DNA of 52,526 nucleotides from positions 1 through 52,526 of the forward strand of contig CAAGGR010000066.1 of the NCBI GenBank assembly GCA_900769445.1, written 5' to 3'. The notes under the pieces were generated by a model, which did no database searches, was not told the origin of the DNA, and was given only the letters and a program-made list of their open reading frames with translations. Origin of the DNA: an uncultured Alistipes sp. (GTDB lineage Bacteria; Bacteroidota; Bacteroidia; Bacteroidales; Rikenellaceae). This document shows, piece after piece, positions 23,837 through 33,555 of this stretch. How positions within the stretch are numbered: the stretch's first letter is position 1; each line of letters begins with the position of its first letter. The position numbers were made by a program, and so were the translations under genes.

Positions 23837-26800
23837 TTACTCTTTAATTCGCTTAATTTGTTTAGCGTAATCACTCCAACTCATATCCTTCTTATATGTC
23901 CTTGTCATCTTCTGTGGAACATATATCGTTGCGGTCTCTGGGAGGACAAGATACTCAACTACAGGAGGTGTCTGAGGTCTACAAATAATACCCAAGATGC
24001 TATCGCACTTGTGGAATGCTCGCTTGCCGATAGAGGTAACGCTCTCGCCAATAGTAATGCTTTGGAGCGTCGCACAATTCGAAAAGGCATCCTCACCAAT
24101 AGCTGTAACGCCACGACCAACTACTGCGGTCTGTAGAGCTACGCAGTTCATGAATGCTCCCTTCTCAATCTCGGTAACTGAGTCTGGAATGACGATGTTT
24201 GAGAGTGCGCTACACTCTGCAAACATTTCCTCTGATATCTTTTCAAGGCTATCGCTGAGGGTAACTGAAGCAAGTGAAGTACAGCCTGAGAGTGCCGATG
24301 AGCCAATCTTGGTTACGCCATATGGGATTGTTAGCGATGCCAACGATGAACAGTTAAGGAAGGCTCCGTTACCGATGCTCTCCACAGAGTCTGGGATGAC
24401 GATATTTGTGAGCTTCGAGCAATTCTTGAATGCCTCGTCGCAAATCTCCTTAACACCATGTGGAATGGTGTATTCGGTGATGTCGGTAGGTATGAATGCG
24501 ATAAGACGACCGTCGATGATAAACGCACGACCATCTGCTGAGGCATACTTACTCTTGAAGGTGTGGAGATTCTCGCAGTTCACAAAAGCACCGCCACAAA
24601 TATACTTGACGCCCTCGCCGATGGTGATAGAGCTTATCTTAGCACCGTCAAACCATGCAGGGTTTGTGATGTCGCAGTTAACGGTTAGGTTGCCAGTATA
24701 CCCCCTAAAGGTGTTCTCAGCGATAGTTACGATATTATCTGTGATAACAATCTCGGGTACGCGACTAAGGTTAAACCACTCCGACTTGAAACTATTGCTA
24801 TTGATAATCAACTTGCCATCGAAACCTGAGTATGCGCCAGCGTTGTTCTCCGCAACATTTGCACCGAGGGTGAGCTGGGCAATCTGTGCAAGGTTGAACC
24901 ACTCAGGGTTAAACGAGTTGCACTCCACGGTTAGCTTGCCATCGAAGTTTAGGAAGGTGCCTAAAGCTATCTCTGTGATGCTCTCGCCGAGAGTTATATC
25001 TGTAAATGTACAGCCATCAAACCACTTAGCATCGGCAATGTTGCTGTTTATCTTCATCTTGCCGAAGAAACCGCCAAAAGCATCCTCGCCAATAGTCGTA
25101 ATGTCGTTTGTGATAGTGATGTTGTCGAGTAGACCACAATCGTAGAATGCGCGGCGACCAATGGTTGTTACGCTCCCAGGAATCTCGATTCTACGAATGG
25201 CGTTACACTGCTCGAATGCCGAGTCGCCAATGGTGGTTACGCTATTGGCAATTGTGATATTCTGAAGTTCTGAGCATCCAGCAAAGGCGCTCTCGCCAAT
25301 AGTTGTTACACCATCTTGAATAACGTAGTCGCTAACACCCTTCGATGCGAAAATCTTAAGTGTGCCATCAAAAATTATTGAACGACCATCAATGGATGCG
25401 AACTTGCCATTGAACTTTGTGAGATTTGGGCAGTTGGCAAAAGCATTATTATCAATCGCTGTTACGTTCTCCGAAATGGTAACGCTCTGAAGTGTGGCGC
25501 AGCCATCGAAGGCGTAGTCGCGAATTCTTGTAACATTGTTAGGAATGGTGTACTCCACATCGCCGCAGTTTGTTGCATAGGCTACCATGGTGCCATTGAT
25601 GACAAGCGCGCGACCATCCTCAGATGCAAAGTTACCGTTGATGCTCTTGAGCGACTTGCAACCAATAAGGGTATTCTCGTCAAGGCTCTTTATGCCTGCA
25701 GGGAAGGTTACGTTCTCGAGGTTTGTACAGCCACTAAGCACCTCCTTACCCATTCTAACAACGCTATCTGGGAAGGCAATCGAGAGGAGTGCGGTACAGT
25801 TGCTAAAGGCTGAGTCCTTAACATCTGTTACGCTCTCGGTCATCACGACATGTTGTAGTGTCTGACAGCCGCTGAATACGTTTTCGCCAATCTTAGTAAC
25901 GCTATTAGGAATAGAGTAGAGGGTAACACCGCTGTCGATAGCAAAGGCCTTTAGTGTGCCATTAACAACCAACGAGCAGCCATCCTCAGATGCAAAAGCA
26001 CCGCTAAACTTGCGAAGCTTGTTGCAACCAGCAAAGGCACCATCCCAAATATGGTCTACGCTACCGGGGATTGTAATCTCCTGAATGTTGCTACAGTCGC
26101 GGAATGTGCCAGCCTTAATCTCCACCACACCCTCTGGGATGATGAAGCTTTGAAGTGAGCTACAACCTGCAAAGGCATTCTCGCCGATAGCTGTTACGCT
26201 CTCAGGAACTACGATGGCAGCAAGATTGCTACAGCCACGGAAGGCATTGCCACGAATCTCGGTAACTCCTTTAGGGATGATGATATTCTTAAGTGAGGTG
26301 TAGCCATCGAATGTAGACTGACCAATGCGGGTAACGCCATCAGGGATGATATAGTCGGCTACGTCATTACCCAAAGCAAAGGCTGCAAGTGTGCCATTAA
26401 CGATAAGAGCCATGCCATCAGCTGAGGCATACTCGCTACTAAAGAGCTTGAGAGAGCTACAACCCTCGAATGCGCCATCGCGGATATACTCGATGCCATT
26501 AGGGAGTGTGATGTTTTGCAAAGATATACAGTTGCGGAAGGCTCTGCCACCTATGTACTCGATGCCCTCAGGGATAACGATGCTCTGTAGGGAGCTACAA
26601 CCATCAAAAGCATCCTCGCCAATCTTCGCTACACCATTAGGAATGATGATGCTCTGTAAGTTCTCACAGCCCGCAAAAGCCTTATAACCCACCTCCTTGG
26701 TACTATTCGGAAGGGTGATGTTTTTGAGGTTCTTGCAATTTGTGAAGCAGATGCTATTCTCGCCAGTAGCATATCGATCGGCCGAGATAGCCTCGATATT

Positions 26801-26983
26801 GTGGCTGAAGCTAATAACGCCACTATTACCATTGTAGGTGTGTGATACAACGCCATGATGAGAGCTGAAGTCTATCTGCTGACCATCCATTGTGGAGTAC
26901 CAAATCTGATTGTCGGGGCATTGTGCAAACGAGGACAATGCTGTGCCTACGATGGCGACAATAAGCAATAGGTAGTGTTTCAT
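23837..26983 (-). CDS. BspA-like leucine-rich repeat exported protein
   Basis: A 1048-residue protein with a signal peptide (residues 1-20, MKHYLLLIVAIVGTALSSFA). It carries more than thirty LRR_5 repeats of about 23 residues of the form IGENAFAGCSSLQSIIIPxxV, the Treponema/Bacteroides BspA type used in adhesion. A different insert, built like DGRALIVNGTLxAFA, punctuates the array about five times and gives it a higher-order period. The N-terminus has CPDNQIWYSTMDGQQIDF, an opening also seen in other BspA-like proteins. There is no lipobox, and I saw no T9SS or anchoring domain at the C-terminus. It lies between mraY and murD, with a 27-nt gap to mraY. Confidence 0.85.
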   Translation of the reverse strand: MKHYLLLIVAIVGTALSSFAQCPDNQIWYSTMDGQQIDFSSHHGVVSHTYNGNSGVISFSHNIEAISADRYATGENSICFTNCKNLKNITLPNSTKEVGYKAFAGCENLQSIIIPNGVAKIGEDAFDGCSSLQSIVIPEGIEYIGGRAFRNCISLQNITLPNGIEYIRDGAFEGCSSLKLFSSEYASADGMALIVNGTLAAFALGNDVADYIIPDGVTRIGQSTFDGYTSLKNIIIPKGVTEIRGNAFRGCSNLAAIVVPESVTAIGENAFAGCSSLQSFIIPEGVVEIKAGTFRDCSNIQEITIPGSVDHIWDGAFAGCNKLRKFSGAFASEDGCSLVVNGTLKAFAIDSGVTLYSIPNSVTKIGENVFSGCQTLQHVVMTESVTDVKDSAFSNCTALLSIAFPDSVVRMGKEVLSGCTNLENVTFPAGIKSLDENTLIGCKSLKSINGNFASEDGRALVINGTMVAYATNCGDVEYTIPNNVTRIRDYAFDGCATLQSVTISENVTAIDNNAFANCPNLTKFNGKFASIDGRSIIFDGTLKIFASKGVSDYVIQDGVTTIGESAFAGCSELQNITIANSVTTIGDSAFEQCNAIRRIEIPGSVTTIGRRAFYDCGLLDNITITNDITTIGEDAFGGFFGKMKINSNIADAKWFDGCTFTDITLGESITEIALGTFLNFDGKLTVECNSFNPEWFNLAQIAQLTLGANVAENNAGAYSGFDGKLIINSNSFKSEWFNLSRVPEIVITDNIVTIAENTFRGYTGNLTVNCDITNPAWFDGAKISSITIGEGVKYICGGAFVNCENLHTFKSKYASADGRAFIIDGRLIAFIPTDITEYTIPHGVKEICDEAFKNCSKLTNIVIPDSVESIGNGAFLNCSSLASLTIPYGVTKIGSSALSGCTSLASVTLSDSLEKISEEMFAECSALSNIVIPDSVTEIEKGAFMNCVALQTAVVGRGVTAIGEDAFSNCATLQSITIGESVTSIGKRAFHKCDSILGIICRPQTPPVVEYLVLPETATIYVPQKMTRTYKKDMSWSDYAKQIKRIKE

Positions 26984-27010
26984 AAAGCGCAGGTTATTTT
27001 TTGTTTATAA

Positions 27011-28258
27011 TTATTGCATCTTAAGTGTTACGAGTGTAAGGGCTGCAAGAAGGAGCGATATGATGAAGAAACGCATCATAATCTTGGTCTCAAAGAGTCC
27101 CTTCTTCTGATAGTGGTGGTGGAGTGGCGACATAAGGAGTATGCGTCGTCCCTCGCCATACTTTTTCTTGGTATATTTGAAGTATCCCACCTGCACCATT
27201 ACCGATAGTGCCTCCACAAGGAAGATACCGCACAATAGAGGTAGAAGCAACTCCTTGCGGATGCAGAGGGCAAATACTGCGATGATACCGCCAATAGTAA
27301 GTGAGCCTGTATCGCCCATAAATATCTGCGCAGGGAAGGAGTTGTACCACAAGAAACCAACCAACGCACCAGCAAAGGCCGCTGCAAAGACCGTCAACTC
27401 TCCACTATCGGGGATATACATGATGTTGAGGTAGTCAGAATAGACAACGTGTCCCGAGAGGTATGCCAAGATACCAAGCACCAGTACTATTGGCACGGAG
27501 ACGCCCGTAAGCAGACCATCGATGCCATCGGTAAGGTTGGCACCATTTGATACGGCGGTGATAACAAATATCGCAATCACAATATATAGCAACCAAGCCA
27601 ATGTGTCGTTGCCACCAGTGATAACATTGTAGTCGAGCATCGTATCCTTAAGGAATGGGATGGATGTCTTTGTTGTCTTCTCTGGGGTGGTGCTAACAAC
27701 GTGTCGCTGAGTGTAGTCGTTTACAACCTCGCCAGTAGTTACATCTGTGATGGTGTACTGCTTAGTCTCAAATATTTTCTCATGGATAACGATATCCTCC
27801 GAGAGCCACATCGTAGTACCCACAATGATACCTAAGCCCACCTGGCCAACAACCTTAAAGCGACCATTTAGACCCTCCTTGTTATGACGAAAGACCTTGA
27901 TATAGTCATCCAAGCCTCCGATAAAGCCGAGCCATAGCGTAGAGATAAGCATCAACTGGATGTAGACGTTGCTAAGGTCGCCAAAGAGCAACACTGGCAC
28001 AACCATCGCAAGAATGATGATAATACCACCCATTGTAGGTGTGCCACGCTTCTCCAACTGACCCTGCAGCCCAAGATCGCGAATCTCCTCGCCAATCTGC
28101 TGACGACGCAAGAAACGGATGATGCGCTTACCGAAGAAGATGGAGATAAGCAACGAGGTTATAATTGCTGCTGCCGAGCGAAAAGATAGGTACTCTCCCA
28201 CACGCATACCCGGTAGCGTGGTATTTTCGTTCAAATATTCAAAGAGTTTGTAGAACAT
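27011..28258 (-). CDS. mraY: Phospho-MurNAc-pentapeptide transferase
   Basis: An inner-membrane enzyme that makes lipid I from UDP-MurNAc-pentapeptide and undecaprenyl phosphate. The catalytic motifs are present: GTPTMGGIIIILA (about residue 73), FIGGLDDYIKV with the DD pair, NGANLTDGIDGL and the C-terminal MSPLHHHYQKKG. At 415 residues it is longer than the usual 320-360, mainly from an insert around residues 165-215 (ETKQYTITDVTTGEVVNDYT), as seen in other Bacteroidetes. It follows murE by 22 nt. Confidence 0.96.
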   Translation of the reverse strand: MFYKLFEYLNENTTLPGMRVGEYLSFRSAAAIITSLLISIFFGKRIIRFLRRQQIGEEIRDLGLQGQLEKRGTPTMGGIIIILAMVVPVLLFGDLSNVYIQLMLISTLWLGFIGGLDDYIKVFRHNKEGLNGRFKVVGQVGLGIIVGTTMWLSEDIVIHEKIFETKQYTITDVTTGEVVNDYTQRHVVSTTPEKTTKTSIPFLKDTMLDYNVITGGNDTLAWLLYIVIAIFVITAVSNGANLTDGIDGLLTGVSVPIVLVLGILAYLSGHVVYSDYLNIMYIPDSGELTVFAAAFAGALVGFLWYNSFPAQIFMGDTGSLTIGGIIAVFALCIRKELLLPLLCGIFLVEALSVMVQVGYFKYTKKKYGEGRRILLMSPLHHHYQKKGLFETKIMMRFFIISLLLAALTLVTLKMQ

Positions 28259-28280
28259 AGTCTATAGTGGTCTATAAAAG

Positions 28281-29741
28281 TTAATTGTTGTGTCTCTGTT
28301 CAAAAGTTTTTGCTACCTCTTCGCGGTCGTCGAAGTGGTGTTTTACGGTGCCGATAATCTGGTAGTCCTCATGTCCCTTTCCGGCAACAAGGATTATATC
28401 GCCCGCTTTAGCCAATGTCGAGGCTGTGCGTATAGCTTCACGACGGTCGCTGATACGCAGATAGTTAGATACTTCTGCCACGCCAGCAACCATATCGTCG
28501 AGAATAGTCTCAGGATTCTCTGTGCGTGGGTTGTCGGAGGTAAATATCGCCATTGTGGCATAGCGCACTGCCACGCTCGCCATCTCAGGACGCTTGGTGC
28601 GATCTCTGTCTCCACCACAGCCACATACCACATAGAGCCTCTGGTCGCCACGACGTAGCTCCTCGATAGTCTCCAAAACATTCTCTAAGGCATCAGGCGT
28701 GTGGGCGTAGTCCACAATTGCCATTGTGCCATCCTTTGCGGTGATGGTCTCAAAGCGACCACTTACAGGGAGAAGGTTTGAAAGGGTGGTAAGAACATCC
28801 ATCTCATCAACACCGAGCAGTGTTGCGGCAGCATATACGGTGGTAAGGTTGTAGGCGTTGAAGCGACCTGTAAACTTTACCCATAGCTCCCTGCCGTTGA
28901 TATGTAGCAACATACCATTAGGAAGCATCTCCAAAATCTTAGTGTTATAGTCCGCCATCGAGCGTAGTGATAGACGGAAGTGCTTTGCGGCGCAGTTCTG
29001 GAGCATTACTTCACCATTCCTATCATCGATGTTGACCACCGCCCAGCTCTCCTTGCTGAGCATATCGAAGAATCCCTTCTTAGCACGGATATACTCCTTA
29101 TATGTACCGTGGTAGTCGAGGTGGTCGTGGGTGAGATTGGTAAAGAGTGCGCCCACGAACTTCAAGCCATCGATGCGGTGCTGTGCTACAGAGTGTGATG
29201 AGACCTCCATAAAGCAGTACTCGCAACCTTGATCCACCATCTCGCGCATCATCTTGTTAAGACGTATAGCATCAGGGGTGGTGTGTGTCGACTCGATGCG
29301 CTGCTCACCGATGCGGTATACCACTGTCGAGATAAGACCTACCTTATACCCCATAGCGGTAAACATATCGTATAGGAGTGTTGCGGTTGTAGTCTTACCG
29401 TTAGTGCCAGTTACACCCACCAAGCGTAGCTCCTCGGATGGGTGGTCGTATATCGCTGCTGCCATAGCTGCCATGGCGACATTGCTATCCTCAACAACGA
29501 CGTATGATATACCCTCGACACGCTTTGTAGGCATTTTCTGGCAGACAATAGCCTTCGCTCCGCTCTCTATGGCTGAGTCGATATAGTTGTGTCCATCGTT
29601 TGCCACACCAACTACAGCGATAAAACATGTGCCTGCCACGACACGTCGTGAGTCGTACTCAAGCCCTGTAATCTCAGGGTTGAGTGGATTCTCTATCTCT
29701 ATAACTCGAACATCATCGAGTAGTTCACTAAGTCGTTTCAT
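28281..29741 (-). CDS. murE: UDP-MurNAc-tripeptide synthetase (MurE)
   Basis: This adds the third stem-peptide residue to UDP-MurNAc-L-Ala-D-Glu. The 486-residue product has the N-terminal ITGLEYDSRRVVAGTCFIA, the P-loop GVTGTNGKTTTATLLYDM at about residues 108-125, TTPDAI, MEVSSHSVAQHRIDGL, TNLTHDHLDYHG and VDYAHTPDALENVL. The substrate-selecting motif reads DNPRTENP, the DNPR form associated with meso-diaminopimelate addition, so a DAP-type peptidoglycan is expected. It lies between ftsI and mraY, the usual dcw order. Confidence 0.96.
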   Translation of the reverse strand: MKRLSELLDDVRVIEIENPLNPEITGLEYDSRRVVAGTCFIAVVGVANDGHNYIDSAIESGAKAIVCQKMPTKRVEGISYVVVEDSNVAMAAMAAAIYDHPSEELRLVGVTGTNGKTTTATLLYDMFTAMGYKVGLISTVVYRIGEQRIESTHTTPDAIRLNKMMREMVDQGCEYCFMEVSSHSVAQHRIDGLKFVGALFTNLTHDHLDYHGTYKEYIRAKKGFFDMLSKESWAVVNIDDRNGEVMLQNCAAKHFRLSLRSMADYNTKILEMLPNGMLLHINGRELWVKFTGRFNAYNLTTVYAAATLLGVDEMDVLTTLSNLLPVSGRFETITAKDGTMAIVDYAHTPDALENVLETIEELRRGDQRLYVVCGCGGDRDRTKRPEMASVAVRYATMAIFTSDNPRTENPETILDDMVAGVAEVSNYLRISDRREAIRTASTLAKAGDIILVAGKGHEDYQIIGTVKHHFDDREEVAKTFEQRHNN

Positions 29742-29761
29742 ATTCTTAACTCTTTCTGGGC

Positions 29762-32095
29762 CTATCTGCCCAAGTTGAGGTGTATTGTTAAATCATCTTT
29801 GTTTATCTCTCTACCTGCGGGTATGCTCTGGCTCTTAACAGCGCCACTACCCGTGTGCGTAACTGTTAGCCCGCAGCTCTCCAATAGGTATAGTGCATCC
29901 GAGAGTCCCATGCCTCGTACATCAGGCACGCAGCTCTCGCCGACCTCTATGGCGGTTATTGTTGTGTTGCCATTATTAGAGATACGGCTCGTACTCCAAG
30001 CACTCTCATTGCTGTTGTCCGTAACAGGTATAGATAGTGCCTTGCTCACACTCTTAATATCCTCACTCTTACCCGCCTTTATAGTCTTAGGCTTATAGTT
30101 CACCTCCGACTTCTCGAGAACGTAGTGTAGCGATGGGTCGTTGGTATATATATACTCCATGATATCCGATGCTACAGGGCCCGCGAGGTCGATACCGAAG
30201 TATCGTGGGCTCTCGGGTGTCGCCTGCTTGCAGACACCTACGAGGATGGTATAGCGAGGTTTATCCATCGGCATAGTGCATATTATCGAGCCATAGTAGT
30301 AATTATCCTCCTTGCCGTTGATACCATTCTTCATTTGCTGGTAGTCGATACGACTGTCGCTGATAAAGGTACTCCACATCTGCGCGGTACCAGTCTTACA
30401 ACCAAAGGGTATCATCAAGTCCTTGAATTTGTATGCCGAGCGTTGTGCCGATGCTGCAAGACAACTGTCGAGTAGTCTGATGGTATTCTCAGAACACATC
30501 CTCTCTACAATAGGTACTACAGGCATTATCTCCACCACCTCGCCATTGCGCTCGATGCGGTCTACCAAGCGTGGTGCAACCATACGACCTCTATTTGCCA
30601 CACCGTTGTAGAAGGTAATCATATGTATTGGTGGCACATCCATCTCGTAGCCATATGCCAAACGAGGAAGTCGTGTTGAGGTGCTACCGCGAGTGTTCCA
30701 CTCTGGGCTGTCGGCAGTGATAAGGCGACCACGCACCTCGCCATACTGCTCTAAGCCGATGTAATCGTTGAACTTCAACTTTGCAAGGAAGTCGGTGTAC
30801 TCCGCAGGGTTATCCTTAAATCGCTCGTATACAGCCTTCGCAAAGTAGACATTCGAGGAGTGGGCAAAGGCATCCTTAAGCGTTACTCTGCCATCGCTCT
30901 CCTTACCTGCCGAGTCGTGTGAGTCCTCGATAGGGGTTTTGCCCACCACAACCTTGTGCCCTGGGCGCGAGTGTTCGGTATTGACCTTTGTGTCGAGGTT
31001 GTAACCACCAATCTCGAGCAGTGCCATTGTCGTTGCGAGCTTCATGGTTGAACCAGGGCTTATCGCTGTCTTGAGGGCGTGGTTGTTGACACGCTCGCTG
31101 TAGGATACGCCACGCTCTCTGCCCGAGCCAAGGCTCACCATAGAGAGGATGTTACCTGTTTCTACCTCCATAACTATCGCTATACCAAATGATGCCTGTT
31201 CCTTGCGTAGCATGCTGTCGAGCCTTTCGTGTGCAACACGCTGTATGCCAGCATCTATCGTGGTGATGACGTTGGCGCCATCCTGAACTTCGATGTTATT
31301 GCGGTCGTGGATGCGCGCCCAAAAACCATGTGCTATCCACTGCTCCTTAACCTTGCCATCGACACCGTTGAGGTAGTCGTTATACTGCAACTCAAGTCCC
31401 GAGCCAGCGACCTTCTTACCGTTTACAACCAAGGTGTCGTAGCGACCGATGGTCTGGCGAGCGATATCGCCCGAAGGGTATAGACGCTTATTGTCGGGTG
31501 TGGCGTTGAAGACCATGCCCATATTGCGGTTGAAGATTGGGAAGGAGCGCTTCATCATATGCCACTCGTCGATGGTGATGGTGCGAGGCAGAATCTTGTA
31601 TGCTCGACGCTTCTTGCCCTCCCTCCAGCGCTCACTAATGAGAATATTGCGATACTCCTTAGCAGTTTTGTATTTATAGCCATGCTCGCGAGCATCCTCC
31701 TGGTCGAAATGCTCTGCAAGGAGGTTGGCAAGTAGGTCTACATTCTTGATATATGCTTGAGAGTCGGCTGTAATCATACCCTCAGAGCCAAAGTCGAGGA
31801 TGACGTTGTAGCGTAGACTCGATATCGCCAAAGGCTCTCCATCGCGTGAGAAGATAGTGCCGCGATGCGCCTTAATCTTTGTAGTGCGATAGATACCCTC
31901 ATTCATAACCTCCGCGTTGTGGTTGACAGCGGGGCTAAAGAGGATAATCCACAATAGACGCACGGTAACGGCGAGGGCAAAGATGAAGATTATGCTATAT
32001 AGCGACTTAACGCGAGATATGATATCGCGCTTTGTGGCTCTCGCTCTCTGCTTACCGTTGTTTGGGTCGATAGTATGTGGGTTGCGGTCGCTCAT
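29762..32095 (-). CDS. ftsI: Septal peptidoglycan transpeptidase FtsI with PASTA domain
   Basis: A class B penicillin-binding protein that cross-links septal peptidoglycan. The 777-residue product has one N-terminal TM segment (about 35-55), a PBP dimerisation region with RGTIFSRDGEPLAIS, and a transpeptidase domain with SPGSTMKLA (SxxK), HSSNVYF (SxN) and GCKTGTAQMWS (KTG). The last about 60 residues are a PASTA module (CVPDVRGMGLSDALYLLESCGL), which is common in Bacteroidetes FtsI. Its ATG shares one base with the ftsL-like stop (TAATG). Confidence 0.95.
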   Translation of the reverse strand: MSDRNPHTIDPNNGKQRARATKRDIISRVKSLYSIIFIFALAVTVRLLWIILFSPAVNHNAEVMNEGIYRTTKIKAHRGTIFSRDGEPLAISSLRYNVILDFGSEGMITADSQAYIKNVDLLANLLAEHFDQEDAREHGYKYKTAKEYRNILISERWREGKKRRAYKILPRTITIDEWHMMKRSFPIFNRNMGMVFNATPDNKRLYPSGDIARQTIGRYDTLVVNGKKVAGSGLELQYNDYLNGVDGKVKEQWIAHGFWARIHDRNNIEVQDGANVITTIDAGIQRVAHERLDSMLRKEQASFGIAIVMEVETGNILSMVSLGSGRERGVSYSERVNNHALKTAISPGSTMKLATTMALLEIGGYNLDTKVNTEHSRPGHKVVVGKTPIEDSHDSAGKESDGRVTLKDAFAHSSNVYFAKAVYERFKDNPAEYTDFLAKLKFNDYIGLEQYGEVRGRLITADSPEWNTRGSTSTRLPRLAYGYEMDVPPIHMITFYNGVANRGRMVAPRLVDRIERNGEVVEIMPVVPIVERMCSENTIRLLDSCLAASAQRSAYKFKDLMIPFGCKTGTAQMWSTFISDSRIDYQQMKNGINGKEDNYYYGSIICTMPMDKPRYTILVGVCKQATPESPRYFGIDLAGPVASDIMEYIYTNDPSLHYVLEKSEVNYKPKTIKAGKSEDIKSVSKALSIPVTDNSNESAWSTSRISNNGNTTITAIEVGESCVPDVRGMGLSDALYLLESCGLTVTHTGSGAVKSQSIPAGREINKDDLTIHLNLGR

Positions 32096-32535
32096 TACTT
32101 CTCTATAATTCGACTATCTTTCGATAGCTCAATAAGTTCAATGTTGTGTCGTCTAAGGCGCGATGTTACGGCACTCTTCGACGAGAGACTATATCGTAGC
32201 TCCTCCTTAAGCACTGCTCGCTCGTGAAGCACCGAGGCATACTGCTCGCGCTGACGATACTCGCGATCAGCATTGAGCGACATGTAGGTTAGGAAGATGC
32301 TGAAGAAACACATCACAGCGATAGCGATGAAGTACTTATGGTAGGGTAGTGAACCCTCGGTAAGAATCTTACCAGTGGTAATCATCAGCCATGGTGCGTA
32401 ACTCTCCCTCTGCTCCTCATCCTCCTCCTCGTCGTTTGGCTCCTCTTGGTGAGTTGAGGCGTGGTTCTGCTCATCGGTAAGGATTACCACCTCACGACGT
32501 ATGCGCTCCTTTGTATTATCCTCGTTATAGTGCAT
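32095..32535 (-). CDS. FtsL-like division protein
   Basis: A small bitopic protein of 146 residues: an acidic cytoplasmic N-terminus (EEPNDEEEDEEQRE at about 30-45), one TM segment (FIAIAVMCFFSIFLTYMSL, about residues 68-86) and a periplasmic coiled-coil (REQYASVLHERAVLKEELRYSL). Sequence similarity to E. coli FtsL is not obvious. The topology and the position between rsmH and ftsI, with 1-nt and 5-nt junctions, are those of FtsL, which recruits FtsW-FtsI. The long acidic N-terminus is typical of the Bacteroidetes form. Confidence 0.8.
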   Translation of the reverse strand: MHYNEDNTKERIRREVVILTDEQNHASTHQEEPNDEEEDEEQRESYAPWLMITTGKILTEGSLPYHKYFIAIAVMCFFSIFLTYMSLNADREYRQREQYASVLHERAVLKEELRYSLSSKSAVTSRLRRHNIELIELSKDSRIIEK

Positions 32536-32540
32536 AATGG

Positions 32541-33455
32541 TTAGTCGTTAATGCGTTCTGCCACACGTAGCTTGGCACTACGTGAGCGTGGGTTCTGCTC
32601 TATCTCCTCGTTCGATGGTACTATCGCCTTGCGTGTTATAACCTTAAATGGTGTTGTGGCGCGGCCAAAGAAGTCTTTCTCTATGATGCCCTCGGTGTTT
32701 CCACTACGCATAAAGTTTTTGACGATTCTATCCTCCAACGAGTGGTACGACATTACAACAAGACGACCGCCAGGTTTAAGGAGCTTCAGGCTCTGCTCCA
32801 ACGCCATCTTGAGTGCCTCCATCTCGCCATTAAGCTCGATGCGGAGCGCCTGAAAGAGCTTTGTTAAGAACTTCGCTTCATCCTTAGGAGGGGTGCAGGG
32901 CTTTACCGCCTCGACAAGCTCTGCCGTCGTTGTGATAGGCTTCTCCGAGCGGGCGCGTTCGATGCAGTTTGCTATCTTCCAAGTGGTGTCCAATTCGCCA
33001 TACTCCGTAAATATTTTGGCTAAGGCATCATTTGTGTAGGTGTTGACAATGTCGGCTGCGGTGCGACCCTCGCGAGTGTTCATGCGCATATCGAGTGGGG
33101 CATCGCCACGGAAGGAAAAACCACGATGCTTAGCGTCGAAGTGGTGCGACGAGACTCCTAAATCAGCAAGGATGCCATCAACCTGCTCCACACCCTTACA
33201 GCGTAGCGCTCCACGCACAAAGCGGAAGTTGGATGCTACGAAGGTGTGGCGCTCATCCTGCGGTGCGTTGCTTACGGCATCTGGGTCTTGATCCAACGAG
33301 TAGAGATGACCCTCTGCGCCAAGGTGCGCAAGGATCTCGCGGGTGTGTCCACCGCCTCCCATTGTTAGGTCGACATAGATGCCATTTGGGTTGATATCGA
33401 GGGCTTCGATACACTCCTCAAGCATAACGGGTACATGGTATGTTTCGATGCTCAT
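32541..33455 (-). CDS. rsmH: 16S rRNA (cytosine(1402)-N4)-methyltransferase
   Basis: A SAM-dependent methyltransferase that modifies C1402 in the decoding centre of 16S rRNA. The 304-residue protein has YHVPVMLEECIEAL, then the SAM-binding motif DLTMGGGGHTREIL (residues about 29-42), ILADLGVSSHHFD and FRGDAPLDMRM. The C-terminus includes VVMSYHSLEDRIVKNFM. It begins the cell-division run. No mraZ lies upstream: the next gene is divergent and encodes a GNAT protein. Confidence 0.96.
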   Translation of the reverse strand: MSIETYHVPVMLEECIEALDINPNGIYVDLTMGGGGHTREILAHLGAEGHLYSLDQDPDAVSNAPQDERHTFVASNFRFVRGALRCKGVEQVDGILADLGVSSHHFDAKHRGFSFRGDAPLDMRMNTREGRTAADIVNTYTNDALAKIFTEYGELDTTWKIANCIERARSEKPITTTAELVEAVKPCTPPKDEAKFLTKLFQALRIELNGEMEALKMALEQSLKLLKPGGRLVVMSYHSLEDRIVKNFMRSGNTEGIIEKDFFGRATTPFKVITRKAIVPSNEEIEQNPRSRSAKLRVAERIND

Positions 33456-33555
33456 TTTTTTGAGTCAGTTTTTACGTAGTAAAAATAATGGTGCTAAGGT
33501 AGGAAAAATTTTGCAAAAATCTGCTAATTTATTGGACTAAAAAGTAAAAGTTTTT

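Noticed and set aside
23997..25145. 382-codon + strand frame opposite the LRR gene
   Set aside because: The regular LRR repeat on the other strand produces long antisense frames; the sequence shows only the mirrored period.
23837..26983. CRISPR-like or tandem DNA repeat array
   Set aside because: The periodicity comes from LRR protein repeats; the DNA units are diverged and stay in frame.
33456..33555. Promoter for the rsmH run in the divergent gap
   Set aside because: Only a one-mismatch -7 (TACCTTAG on the minus strand) was seen, with no -33 element at the right distance.
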